From positions 849,561 to 913,560 of the forward strand of contig MSJH02000812.1 in the NCBI GenBank assembly GCA_001931875.2: DNA of 64,000 nt. Reading direction: 5' to 3'. The notes under the pieces are model-generated. The model saw nothing but the letters and a program-made list of their open reading frames with translations. It was not told the DNA's origin and did no database searches. Within the stretch, counting starts at the first letter, position 1; every line of letters begins with the position of its first letter. This DNA comes from Byssochlamys sp. IMV 00236 (Eukaryota > Ascomycota > Eurotiomycetes > Eurotiales > Thermoascaceae). A program made the translations under genes and the position numbers. Shown one piece after another: positions 32,563-44,356 of the stretch.

Positions 32563-34234
32563 ATTGTCAGGATTGAAAAGAGCTCTCTATCTTGTCGTGT
32601 TGCAAGTGATGAGAAAAATCCCGATCATGAAAGAGCATATCCCATGAAACTCAGATCGCACCCAGAAACCTCAGTCTGACAAGCCCGCAGCGGCAAAAGA
32701 GAAAAGAAAACTCGAAAATGAAAATTAGAATGATTTTTTGTAGTGAGGCTGCAAAGCAAGGAGAAGTCCTATCAGTAAGTTTGGATGCGAGACTAGACTA
32801 ATACGAGCACAACGGAGAGAGCATGGAACAAAAACCAAGCAGCATTCGCGAATTCAACAGAACATCAAGGCACTCCAGGATACAAACCGTATGCCAAATT
32901 GAACATTATACACAAGGCTAAAAGCCAGGTTGTCCTTGGAATTCTACTAGACGATAGAAGATGCTGACTTGTCCACAATGAATGTGGTTTGCTTTTTGGC
33001 AGGCAGCAAAGATAATATGTACGTGAGGGGCTGATGAGGCTGAGCGCCGAACAGCTCACAACCCGCGATCTTGTAATCTTGTTCATTGGTAGAAGTTTAT
33101 CAACCCGACGATCTAGAGAATTGTAGAATTCGTAAAAAACAGAAATGCTTGGCAGCAATATTCTCAGCAAGGCGTTAATATGATTAATTCGAAATTTACG
33201 GTCGGTGTCACGTCGCATCTAGACTTGAGCATCCTCGGCCAATTAAATAGTCCTACGGGGCTATTTAGAGGTCCAATGGACCTGGCTAGAACTTCTTTTA
33301 TTTTCTTTCTCTTTTTTAAGATATATATAAGCTATGTGTGCTATAATTCCTCAGCGCGAGGCAATCAATCTATAGTCTCGAATTTATGTCCCATTTTCAA
33401 TGGAGAACGTCAGGGGACACAGGGAAATTATCGTGGATATTATGGGAGCCATTTGTTTGATAATAGCAGGTCTCTGATGGTATCGAAACTGCAGCCATGT
33501 TCGATTTACGGGGTCACTTCCACATTTCTCATTCTCCATATAAATACGTTGCTTCCATCCAGGATATCATCTGACTGTTTTCCATGTCTTCGGGGAAGCC
33601 TGAAACTTAGATGCAGTCAAATCATCGCTTGCAACAAATGCTTCAGACATCACCGATCGTATAGACCAGGAAAGCTTCTTTGCATAATAATTAGAAGCTA
33701 AATGTGCGTTTATATATAATCTATAGCTTAGACCCAAGTAAACACCTACTCAACCAGCTAGAAAGCTCAATCCACTATTTGCTTCCGTGCCGAGGATTCA
33801 CAACTTGCCTGAAAATGCTGGCTCTCTGATCTTCTCTAGTGAATTCATGAGAACAGGCTTCAGTTCAGACGAATACTCGGCCGCCGGGCGGATTCATAAT
33901 CACCATTGGTGTGTTGTACGGAGGGACCTTTTTCCAGGTCAGCTGAGGTACTTTTGACTATCTGATTACTATTAGTACCGATGTCCTACCCTTAGTTTTA
34001 AAATTTACTTGATCTCAGGGTACAGACTCCCATGAAAAGAGATATCTCTCTTTCATCCACTTCAATGACTGATATCAACGGATCAGGCCCACTGATCCGT
34101 TTAGCCCCGAGATTCAGAACTCACAAGTCTTCAGGGGCTTGAAAGGCGCATCGTCATACCTAAACAAGATTTCACAGTCACTGTGGTCCTTCTGCAATCA
34201 ACGAGACATCAGACTATCATCGAACAAAGAGAAC
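32563..34234. other. Divergent intergenic region
   Basis: Promoters of the coiled-coil gene (leftward) and the F-box gene (rightward). AT-rich from about 32700 to 33780. A 173-codon frame at 33180-33701 starts at an ATG but has biased low-complexity composition and no recognisable domain, so I leave it uncalled. Confidence 0.45.
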
Positions 34235-35386
34235 ATGGATCCCTTTGACCGTCTCCCTTGGTTTGTGATCCGAGATATTCTCTGTCTCCTACCCGACCTC
34301 CCAACCCTGCACAGGCTTCATGATGCATCACCGGCAATAGCTGCCTTCCTTCGACATGAGAATGGACTCTTTTCCCAGATTGTGGAAACAATTATCTCCC
34401 AAGAGCGCGAGTTTGGTCTCCTGCCACAGGTTCAGGCATTACTACGCATACTTGTCTTCATATGGTGGCGGACTTTCCCTAGCGAATCCAATAGTGAGCT
34501 AAAAAGCGAGACTAATCCGCTACCGAGTTCATACAAAGATTTCTTTGAGCATATCCGTTCCACTGTGCAAGCGACGTTGAAAGACGGCGAGTGGTTTGAA
34601 CCTTGGGACCTTGGTCCTAGCTATGCCGACGCACCTCTACCGAAGTCGACACCCTCCATCATTCTCTGTCGGCTCCTCGCTTTCTCTAGCAGGTTCCGTC
34701 AAATAATACATGTATACTTTCATGAGATGATCGCCCGCTGTATGGCACTCAAGCCTGGGTATGATCCGGACGATCTCCCATTTATGGACATTAAACCCGA
34801 TAAACGCTGTTCGAGACTACCTGTCAAACCACACATGCCCAGAGATATTGGACCGCCATCTTGGATTGAAGAGCAGCGATTGTTACGATGTTTTATTCGC
34901 ATATTTCTATTTTTGGAGCTCCAGCATGCGATTCGCACCCGCGGCCTCTATACTACGGAGAAAGCAGCGCTATCGGTACAAGAAGATAGCGTGGATAGCT
35001 TTTGGGACAAGATAATGGACATACCTGGTGAGAGATACCAAATGAACTCACTCATAGTATGGTTGGTTCGTGAAGCGGGGTCTGTGGACAGTATAGAGCA
35101 CTGGATGATTTCTGCTTCCGTTTCAGAGACGCCAATTTACTGCTGCCCCAACTTGAGACCGCTGACACCAATCCAATTAAAGTGGCGGGAAACGAAACTG
35201 TATAAATTGGTTCAATATATTCCCTTTTGTCATCACAGCTACTATTGCATATTGCCTAATTTTCCCAATAACGGTTATCCTGAACATTCTGTCCTCTATC
35301 CACTCGGTGTCTTCTTCTGGGACGGAATTAGGGTCGAGGCTCTAGGATTTCTGCGAGAGAATCATAATCTTACCTTAGAAGCATAG
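34235..35386 (+). CDS. F-box domain protein
   Basis: One exon, 383 residues. The ATG at 34235 starts MDPFDRLPWFVIRDILCLLP, followed by DLPTLHRLHDASPAIAAFL, an F-box-like domain at residues 1-45. F-box proteins recruit substrates to SCF ubiquitin ligases through Skp1. The frame is open about 30 codons further upstream, but without an ATG, so this start is preferred. The remaining 330 residues match the loose pattern of fungal F-box proteins of unknown target: helical, with WW and Cys/His patches such as YIPFCHHSYYC and a closing FFWDGIRVEALGFL. No WD or LRR repeats are evident. Such genes are highly expanded and fast-evolving in filamentous ascomycetes, so the substrate cannot be guessed. Confidence 0.82.
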   Translation: MDPFDRLPWFVIRDILCLLPDLPTLHRLHDASPAIAAFLRHENGLFSQIVETIISQEREFGLLPQVQALLRILVFIWWRTFPSESNSELKSETNPLPSSYKDFFEHIRSTVQATLKDGEWFEPWDLGPSYADAPLPKSTPSIILCRLLAFSSRFRQIIHVYFHEMIARCMALKPGYDPDDLPFMDIKPDKRCSRLPVKPHMPRDIGPPSWIEEQRLLRCFIRIFLFLELQHAIRTRGLYTTEKAALSVQEDSVDSFWDKIMDIPGERYQMNSLIVWLVREAGSVDSIEHWMISASVSETPIYCCPNLRPLTPIQLKWRETKLYKLVQYIPFCHHSYYCILPNFPNNGYPEHSVLYPLGVFFWDGIRVEALGFLRENHNLTLEA

Positions 35387-35601
35387 TCTGCCCACTATTC
35401 TTCTTATTGGAAAAGAGTTGAAACTTATATCGTAATGAATTTATGCAATCTCATATGTTGGTCTCCCTCGATCATATCCTCCCATGATCCTTCTATCAAA
35501 GCCTCGCACTATGCAGACCTAGTCTGCCCATTGATGAATTTCCTTTCTAAGATGGCAGTGTCTTCGGACTTCACCATTAATACACTATAGGAGCTCCATA
35601 C

Positions 35602-36616
35602 TCAGCTTTCAGGAACAGCGTCGATCTTCAGATAGAGTGCTGGCTGCCAATTCGCCCCGAACGTTGTAATCTTGGAGATTATTCTTCTGCCTAATTGCTG
35701 CTTGTGCTGGATTAACAGCCAGGCAACACCGCGCACATTTGGGGTATAGAGCAACGCATTGAACTCATCACTCTGGGGGTAGAATGATCTCCACATTGAA
35801 GGATCACGTAATTGATTCCAATCGTCCCAATCATCAGCTTTTCGCAGAACCCTTCGCATGATAGTTTGCGTATCACGATTTGTAATGGACTCTTGGAAAA
35901 CGTGGTTCAGGTTCTGGACGTTCCCCTGCGCCATATGTTGCCATTGAAGGAAGGTCACGTCGGACCATTTTCTACATTTCGGGTACCTATCAAGGTTGGG
36001 AGTCGCATACTCAGGGCTATGAGCACTGTGCGAGATAATTACGCCGTCTTGGAGGTTATAGGCGCTTCCATACATAGCGCCAGTGGACTGATGAATAATT
36101 AGTATACGGGACATCAATGGATTGTATTAAAGATTACCATACCTGATATTCCTCGCCATCAACATTAACTGGGGTATACTGCTTAATCTCGATATAAATA
36201 TTCTGTGCCGAATCTATGTTCAAAGCTCCGAATGCTGTGCGGAGGGCACGGTTGATGTCGTACAGGACGCCCGGCTGTGTCTGCGGCTCCCATCCCCAGG
36301 TATTCAAATCACCGTAGTCAACCCACGGGCTGTTAACGGGGACATCGGGCCGTATGTATTGACGAGCACCATCTTCAGTGGCTTGCATGGCACAGGAAAG
36401 AGCTGCACCATTTCGAACATATGTATCCCAGTCAATGAGGACTTTCGGGGCCACTGTCGTGTTATTGCTGAGAGCTCTTTCCCTAAGATGGCCATTTTGT
36501 TCTTCTTTATCGACATGGACAATAGATGATATTCGAGTAAGGGTAAAGAGAAAGGTTGCTAAGAGTAGTGCAAGGAATGATCGCCGAGGCAGATCTCTAG
36601 ATAGTATTTCCATCAT
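35602..36616 (-). CDS. Unknown type II membrane protein, tandem paralogue A
   Basis: Family not recognised. Exons (complement) 36143-36616 and 35602-36087, with a 55-base intron (donor GTATGG, branch TACTAAT, acceptor CATCAG), give 319 residues. The start is the first of two adjacent ATGs (MMEILSRDLPRRS). One membrane helix lies near the N terminus (SFLALLLATFLFTLTRIS), so the bulk should be lumenal or extracellular. Conserved with the neighbour at 38076-39096 are PKVLIDWD, ALSCAM, VPVNSPWVDYGDLNTWGW, RYPKCRKWSDVTFLQWQ, LLYTPNVRGVAWLLIQHK and ISKITTFG. NNTT near residue 55 is a potential N-glycosylation site. The pair is head-to-tail with matching exon structure and intron phase 0, so this is a tandem duplication. 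Confidence 0.82.
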
Positions 36617-38075
36617 TTTGAAGTCGAATAGAGTCTCCTGGTGTTCAAAAAAAGAGACCAAGTATGCTTCAGCAATGAGTTCCAGTGACTGTATATCTCG
36701 AGTAGGTTTTACCCTTTATACAACGAGGGGGATGACTGCATCATACTCGAGAACAATAGGCTATGCAAGGTAGATACGCATCAGGAGATAGTACTACTGC
36801 TTTGATGTATCTCCCCGATACTAGAAGTATCAGTTCCCCGGCCGTGATACCAACCAGCCCACTCCCCGTACACACCCAATTTCGAACCCCTACTGGAACA
36901 TAAGTACGATTTCATAATATCCTATCTGATTGGACGTGATGTATCATATTACTCGTTTCGATCGACATTATTCAAAGCGGGAACTGAAGAGACACAGACA
37001 TAGGACTTTAGACGCACTCGTTATACTCTGTGCATGCTGATAAATGTCTTGTTATGTCAGGATCTAATCATTTGGTACGCATACGGATAATAATTTCTAT
37101 TTCACGTACTTGGTTTTCATTACGTAGGAATCTTTATTAGCCCTGACTTAGGTCCTCGTTGGCTCTAATAAGACTCGAATTCATTGTTTTGTCAAAGAAC
37201 AGAAAATGTCCCGCTGGTGCTTTTGTTCAACCTGATTCCTTAGTTCAGTAAGAGATGGCCTTCGTCTATGCTCCTTATTACCTTTACGGATAGACAGATC
37301 GTCTGGTTAGCGAAGCTAGTAGTTGCAGTTTCGAGTCAGTGCATTAAATGGTAATTATTCTGGCATACTTGTGACATATCCGGATGCGTTTCACGAGCTC
37401 GTGCAATGCACATACCATTTCTGTAAGCAGAGGTAGCTGCCATAGTCAGCACACGCAGGTAATGTCTATTTATAATCCCTTTACCAATCAAGTAAGCTAC
37501 AGGGGTCTCTTAGAAAGACCGTACTTGTGCATGTACGTACTTTGTTTGTATTCATCTACCATGTTCAAGAAATCTGTTAGGGTGTGCAGGGAACAAAACA
37601 TTCACGAGTGAACCTGTTGTGTCTCAGTACTTCGAAGCTATTCTGTATGTGACATGGCTCGGTTGACACCATACTGTTTCGGTAGTCAATCATCAGACAT
37701 TTTCTGCAGGTGGATCGGATATGAGGAAATTTCGGAACTATTGCCGCCTCAATTGGACAGTCTGATACACTGTCTGTAAATTTATAGACAGCTTTACGCG
37801 TGTAACACCTCATTATTGCGAAGGTAATGCTGTTTGTTCACTGTTCAACTATGCGCTCCTACAGGGCCGCGCTACGGAATTGCTGGCTCATTTCGGTATA
37901 CCATCTGTCGTGAGAAACTATTGATGGAAGCCTCGGTATGTAGTTGACCTTTTTGATAGTATCTTCCGCTAGCGGAAAATTCATTCGATCACTTGAGGAT
38001 CGCTCCCAGACATTAAGTAGCAGTAACAAGAATCGCAATTCACAGGTATGCCTAAATTATGCAGCCTCTTAAGAA
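36617..38075. other. Spacer between the tandem paralogues
   Basis: Promoter of paralogue A and 3' flank of paralogue B. TTTCGATCGACATT at 36956-36969 is repeated exactly upstream of paralogue B (39474-39487). No gene is supported; short frames at 37384-37813 are uninformative. Confidence 0.5.
36956..36969. repeat. 14-base direct repeat upstream of paralogue A
   Basis: TTTCGATCGACATT here is identical to 39474-39487. The DNA just after each copy is also alike (AGCGGG/GCTGGG, then TGAAGAG). Each copy sits about 340-380 bases upstream of its gene, so it is probably duplicated promoter sequence. Confidence 0.7.
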
Positions 38076-39096
38076 TCACGAAACTTCTTCAATCTCCAAG
38101 TAAATAGCTGCATAGCACACTTCAGTTGTTCTTTTCCCGAAAATTGTAATCTTAGAAATCCTTCTGATACCAAGTTGTGGTTTATGCTGAATCAGAAGCC
38201 ATGCCAAACCCCGTATATTTGGGCTGTATAGGAGGGCTTCATACTGTTCTTGTCCTGGAAGGAATGATTTGCCTTTAGCTAGCCCGTCATACTCAGATTC
38301 GTAGTACCATTCTTCCTCCTTGTCTAGTGCCGTTGCCATGAGTTCCAGCGTATCGTCATTTGTAACTGCACTGTAAAAAACATGCTTGAGGTTGCCTATG
38401 TTCTGTCCCGCAATTTGTTGCCATTGAAGGAAGGTCACATCGGACCATCTTGCACATTTGGGGTATCGGGGTAATTTGTGATCTGCACTATCTTCTGGGC
38501 TATTCATATTTGCTACTATTATAGCACCATCCTGGGTGTTATAGAAGTTATAGTAGCGTCCCCCAGATGGCTTTTCATAGTCAGCAAATATGAAACCAAG
38601 TACAAATACCTAAGAGTCATAATCAACATACCGGATATTCCTGTTCGTCCACTGTTCTCGGTTGATCATGATCAAGCTTGACCATGATAAAGTTGTCAGG
38701 GTTTATGTCTATACTTGTAAGGTCCTTTTGGAATGCCTTCACGATGAAATTTTCATTTTCATCGCCACTGCTGGAACTCCATCCCCAGGCTGCCAGATCG
38801 CTATATTGCACAAATTGACTGTTGACAGGAACGTTTTTAGGCATGTAGTGAGCAGCGCCGTCCACGGTATCATCCATAGCACATGAAAGTACATAGCCTT
38901 TCTCAATAGCATCATCCCAGTTGATAAGAACCTTTGGGGTGACTGTGCTGTTGCGGTCGATATCTCTCGTCCAGAGAGTCTTATGCTCAGCTCTCTGAAA
39001 ATGAAAAATGACAGATAAAAGAGTGAATATCAGAGCTGACAAAAGCAATACGAGGCATGGTCGCGGCCGCAGGATTATCGAAGATGTTCTGGTCAT
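38076..39096 (-). CDS. Unknown type II membrane protein, tandem paralogue B
   Basis: Exons (complement) 38632-39096 and 38076-38570, with a 61-base intron (donor GTATGT, branch GCTGAC, acceptor AAAAG), encode 319 residues, the same length as paralogue A. An N-terminal membrane helix (CLVLLLSALIFTLLSVIFHF) precedes the shared domain: PKVLINWDDA, VLSCAMD, VPVNSQFVQYSDLAAWGW, RYPKCARWSDVTFLQWQQIA, LLYSPNIRGLAWLLIQHKPQ and RISKITIFG. A possible N-glycosylation site NST is at residue 49. The acceptor was chosen because it restores the alignment EYP-SGGRYYNFYNTQDG with EYQ-STGAMYGSAYNLQDG in paralogue A. Function is unknown and no catalytic motif is apparent. Confidence 0.8.
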
Positions 39097-40348
39097 TTTC
39101 GAGGCAGATCGATTGTGGTGACTGAAGATATCGAAACAACCGATACACTGTTCGAGTGCAGTTAAATGTTTGTTGTCGGATCAGGAAAAATGATAAAGTC
39201 CTTACGGAAATGCGAACTTTATACAATCATGCAGCCTTTCATCTGTATCAAGAATCCTCTGGCGCTACTACGCCTACAAATGTATTTCTCGAACACGCCG
39301 TAAAACTAGTTACCTACCTTGCCGCCCGAAAAGAGATACGAATGTAATCCGCACCCACACTGTTTTAGAATAAGAGCTTATTGTTACGCCTCCTTTTGCA
39401 TGTCACATTCGATATGAAAAGCAAAAAGTACCGTGCTGTCATCCCTTTGATCAAACGAAAAGTCATGTTGGGATTTCGATCGACATTCTTGAGCGCTGGG
39501 TTTGAAGAGGCTGAGTGATGTAGAACCTAGGCGGGTTCCAATGTAACTTAGCATCAGTACCTGCTAGATCATGCCGTGCTTCTGTATCATCACGTACGCC
39601 GTGGAGTTTCAATTTCTCCTTTTGATGCTATCACATATAGCCCAATCTGTATACTTAGTCGACCAGCGCTAACCGTGTATGGCAATGGTTCGCTCCGCTC
39701 CCCCCGGCATTGTCCTTTATTGTAGAACAAAAAAAGCCAGTGGCGTTTTGTTCAAAGGATTGATCAGGGCAGGGAAAGTCTATGCTAATCATATTGTCCC
39801 CTACGACTAAACAAAATAATCATGGATACTAGCAGAAGCGGTCCAAAGTGACCACTTTGAATGGCGATTATACTTGAGAATATGATGTATGGCATATCTT
39901 CAGAAATCATATAAGCATTCAAGATGCGTGCTTGATTTTCTCTACATGACAGCCTAGTCGATGAAACAAACAGAAAACAATTTTAGTTATACCCATATAG
40001 TACCTAGTATAACATACGTGGCGTTGATTTATAATCTCTACTAAGCATATTGTATCTGCTACAGGGAATCCTTTGAAGGGAAGTGTCGCAAGTACGACCT
40101 ATCCGCGTATATCTATAATCCAAAGAGAAATAAGACTACGACTGTCGAGAACAAAGGATAAAATACGGATCTCAGGTTTCACTAAATTTCTCGTAGTCAT
40201 GTTTTGTAAGCTGCATATCAGAGCTCATGCGGTGACGACTCGGTGGCTCATGATCCAACGGTTATATCTATTCATGCCCCGATTGTAGGCTCTATTTTGA
40301 CGCGCACGAACTCTCGTATATGCTTATCAATTAGTGTGGCATAGAGTC
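39097..40348. other. Divergent intergenic region
   Basis: Promoters of paralogue B (leftward) and the glucanase (rightward). Apart from the repeated 14-mer at 39474, nothing further can be supported; a 71-codon frame at 40073 has no recognisable product. Confidence 0.5.
39474..39487. repeat. 14-base direct repeat upstream of paralogue B
   Basis: Second copy of the TTTCGATCGACATT element at 36956-36969, in the same orientation and at a similar distance from the start codon of paralogue B. Confidence 0.7.
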
Positions 40349-43300
40349 ATGCTTTTTACTATCTTCACAGTTCTGCTGTGCGCCTTCCAGGCCCAGGCCA
40401 AGGCAGTATTTGCTCATTTTATGGTATACCATTCGTTTTTAGTTTTTTTCATATTTATACAAAAGATCAGATATGATTAACACAGTTCCAGGTTACGAAT
40501 ACGGCTGAATATGTTTGGGACGATTTCGAAAATGACATTAAACTGGCCCAAGAAGCTCATATTGACGCGTTTGCGCTCAATATGGCAGCTGGTGATGATG
40601 CGAATACTGTTGTGCCGCTATTCTTTCAGGCAGCTGAGAGCCTCGGGTTCAAGTTGTTTTTTTCATTCGATTATGCTGGAAACGGCGCGTGGGAGATAAA
40701 TGACGTGCTAGGTTATATCAAGCTATTTGGATCAAGTCCGGCTTATTACCAATATAATGGCCAGCCGTTTGTGTCGACATTTGAAGGCCCTGCCAACGCG
40801 AAAGACTGGCTTTTGATAAAGGCGGAGACAAATTGTTTCTTCATGCCTGATTATTCTTCCCTGGGGGCCAAGCCTGCTGTGCAACTGGGTGTCGCGGACG
40901 GACTATTCAGTTGGGCAGCATGGCCTTGGGGTAATGAAGATATGAACACATACGTTGATGCTTCATACTTGCAGTATCTGGGCGACTTACCCTATATGAT
41001 GCCAGCGTCACCCTGGTTCTTTACCAACTTACCTGGGTACACGAAGAATTGGTTATGGAGGCAAGTCTCCCACTCTGCTAAATCTCCAAGTCTAACTGTT
41101 GCAGAGGGGATCATCTCTGGTATGACCGATGGCAAGAGATCCTATTCGTGAAACCGCCATTTGTGGAGATAATTTCATGGAATGACTATGGAGAATCTCA
41201 CTACATCGGCCCTTTAAGAGACTATGCGATGGACGCTTTCTCAATCGGCCTTGCTCCCTACAATTATGCCACTGACATGCCACATGATGGGTGGCGCCTA
41301 TTTTTACCCTATCTGATCGACACATATAAAAATGGAATTGCTACGATTACAAACGAGGGCCTTATGGTTTGGCATCGCTTACAGCCCGGCAGAGCCTGTG
41401 CCACAGGTAACACCACGGGTAATACGGCCAGCCAGTTACAGGTTAGTCCTTCCTGTCAATACATAGTGTTTACGGATCCAGCCAAATGACCTTTGCTGCA
41501 GATTGAGTTTCCCCCTTACGAAATAGTGGAAGACAGGATCTTTTATTCCGCTCTTCTCTCTTCACCGGCAACTGTCACAGTCAGCATCGGCGGCAAAAGC
41601 CAGCAGGGAACATGGCAGTGGGAACCAGATGGCGGCATTGGCATCTACCATGGAAGCGTGCCCTTTGGAAGCAGTGTGGGAGATGTGGTAGTGACACTTT
41701 CCAGATCTGGGTCTCAAATTGCCCAAGTTAAGGGAAGTTCAATAACAACTTCTTGCAAAAACGGAATCGAGAACTGGAATGCTTGGGTTGGCAGTGATTC
41801 TGCCTCTAAGACTATCTCGGCGACCCCAAAACTTGCCCTATATGAGCAGAAATGTATTAATGGCACAGGTGCAAATAACTTCGAAGGAATTTGCAACTTC
41901 GCTTGTGAGTATGGATACTGCCCTATTGGCGCATGTCTCTGTCAGTTACAAGGAAAGCCAAAGCCCACGCCGAAGGCGACAGGGAAGATGGGTTATCCTT
42001 TAGCTGGCGAAGATGCCAGCTATAGTGGACTCTGTGCATTTGACTGCCCCTTGGGATATTGTCCCGACAATGCCTGTGGCACAACTTCCGCACCGTTATC
42101 GACGCCGACTGTTTCTGATTTCCTGCCTCCAGCATGCGTTGCCGGAACAGGAGAGGGAAACCTTGAAGGCCTATGCAACTTCGCCTGTAATTATGGATAC
42201 TGTCCAATTGCTGCTTGCAAGTGCACAAAACAGGGAGCTCTGAACCCTTTGCCTCCAAAGAAAAACGTGATCGGCCATGTGGCTGCAGGTTTGGATGCAA
42301 CTATATACGGAGGTCTCTGCGCTTTCACCTGTGAGTACGGATATTGTCCGGAGGGTGCCTGCTATGCCGTTAATGTTACTGGCTCTGGCTCTGGCCCTGG
42401 CTCCGGCATTGTCTATGTCGATCCTGTCATCTTTGTGACTCCAAGTCCAGTCATCGGTTGCTTCCCTCCGTGCACCTTGATAATACCTCCATCGACAATG
42501 CCTTCTCCGACGACAATTCACTTCCCAACTTATCATACCACCTTCTCTGTGGGCTCTTCATCATTTCAATATGTTGTCCCCTCCCCTGGTAAGTGTCTCC
42601 AGCCCGGAGGAAACTATCTCGCTAATCAAAATGCAGTTACGACTTCCGTGATAGACTTCTTTCCTGTGCCTATTGATCCTACGCAAACGAATCCGTTCTC
42701 CTTTGCATTAACGCCGAGTTATTCTCCACTACCTCTCGTCATTAGTGCTGGAACGGCTACAACAACTCTCTATCCGCCGCCAGTCACTGCTCCATCTCAG
42801 ACATCATCAAGCACGACTGCCCCAGTTTACATATCCTTGGGGACGACCGACTACGTTACAAATGGTATTACTCAAAAATTCTCTGAAGCTCAGGATATCG
42901 CACTTCGAACCCTTAAAACTCCAACTGTATTAACAACCACGATTCCTGGGCCTACCTCAGGAACCACAACGCCCTCGCCTGTGGTCATCTGGTTCCAAAA
43001 GGGTGGCTTTTACTGGTCTCCAGTACCTAATCCGACACCGCCACCTATCCGGATCCCAACACTGCCAAAATTTCCCCCGATTCCATCTCCAAAGTGCTTC
43101 AAGTTGTTTGACATTTTCTCGATCGATTGTCCACCAAATAAGCACCTTCCTACCACTACGTTCGAAAGTCACAAGCCGGAGCCTACTTGCACCGGTAAAG
43201 GCTGTGGTAAGGTATGTTCTCACAATTGCGATACAAGCACCAGCTCAGAATGCTCCGAGCGGACTGCAACAGACTACTGGGTGACATGTTCCGGTACTTC

Positions 43301-44356
43301 CTGCAAGACCACTATGAGTGCCACTATAACCGGCTGCTCTGTTACTGGTACCGCTACTACTACTGGGAGGTACTGTCCTACTGGTATTACTCTTGATCCT
43401 AATGAGGATCAGGGGCAAGATGGCCCGGCACCCTCGAAGACAGTCATGGTCACGACGAGTATTCCCGAGGTAGCAATTGTCAGTGGTACTCCAGTCACTG
43501 TCAAAGGCGGCTCCATCACCATTGGTGGCAAACCATTTGCCATACCGGCCGTTACTGGCTCGGAAACCACCATGACTATCGGAGGTGTACCTGTTGTGGT
43601 TGTACCAGGATATACAGGTACAGTGCCATCATACGCTTACCCTACAACTCTGGCACCGGGAACAATTACCTCTACGTTCCTTACAACCGTGCATCCTACC
43701 ACTATTGTCACTACTGTAACAGCTAGCATCCCTCCCTACCCGACCAAGTACAATTGTAAAGGGTCAGGTCTATGTGGCTTTTATCCTCATTTCGGAACAT
43801 ACTGCAAGGCAGCACCCAAGAACATCGTGGACAGCGAAATATACGGGCAAGTAATTCATTTTCTTTTTGCTCATCTTCTATCCGACCTACATTTGCTCCC
43901 TCATAACCTACGGTTGAAATATGCGCATCCCAAAAAGAGCCAAACTAACTTGTACCTTAAAGCACAACTCATAACGACAGTAACACCGGTGTTTGCGCTG
44001 GTGCGGGTGATACTGCCAAATTTGGAGACGGTTGCGGAGTATTTGTTAAAGGAACGGGTTGTGAGATCACCGGAGCCGTATTGAGGAAGTAAGTATAACC
44101 ACCAACAACCACAAGCCCACACACATCTGCTAATGCTATCTATCCATCTCATAGAGCCGCTGATGACTTGTGGAATATTGAACGTTGCGGGGCATGTGGC
44201 AATGTTTGGCTCTCCAACGGTTGCCGTGTCATAGTTGATTTCGTCTCCCATTGCAAATCCCCGTCACCGGATACAATGGCACCACTATCATGGAATCGAA
44301 CAAGCTCCGATATACTTATTGGTGTCGTGCCAAACAACTATACTATTTCTGACTGA
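40349..44356 (+). CDS. Secreted GH71 alpha-1,3-glucanase (mutanase) with cysteine-rich modules
   Basis: Hydrolyses alpha-1,3-glucan of fungal cell walls. Exons 40349-40423, 40492-41060, 41105-41441, 41502-43846, 43963-44088 and 44155-44356 encode 1217 residues. A signal peptide (MLFTIFTVLLCAFQAQAKA) leads into the GH71 domain: FAHFMVTNT, DAFALNMA, FFSFDYAG, PFVSTFEG and EIISWNDYGESHYIGP. From memory of S. pombe Agn1, the Asp and Glu of NDYGE and the Asp of SFDY are catalytic. After a beta-rich domain come two paired Cys-rich units (about residues 440-625; CNFACEYGYCPIGACLC, CNFACNYGYCPIAACKC) resembling the mutan-binding CBM24. A long Pro/Thr/Ser stalk and a Cys-rich tail (ERCGACGNVWLSNGCRV) follow. 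Introns 2 (44 bases) and 4 use GC donors (GCAAGT). Intron 4 acceptor is less certain than the others. Confidence 0.9.

Noticed and set aside
33180..33701. 173-codon ORF before the F-box gene
   Set aside because: Biased aromatic/Ser composition from AT-rich DNA and no recognisable domain.
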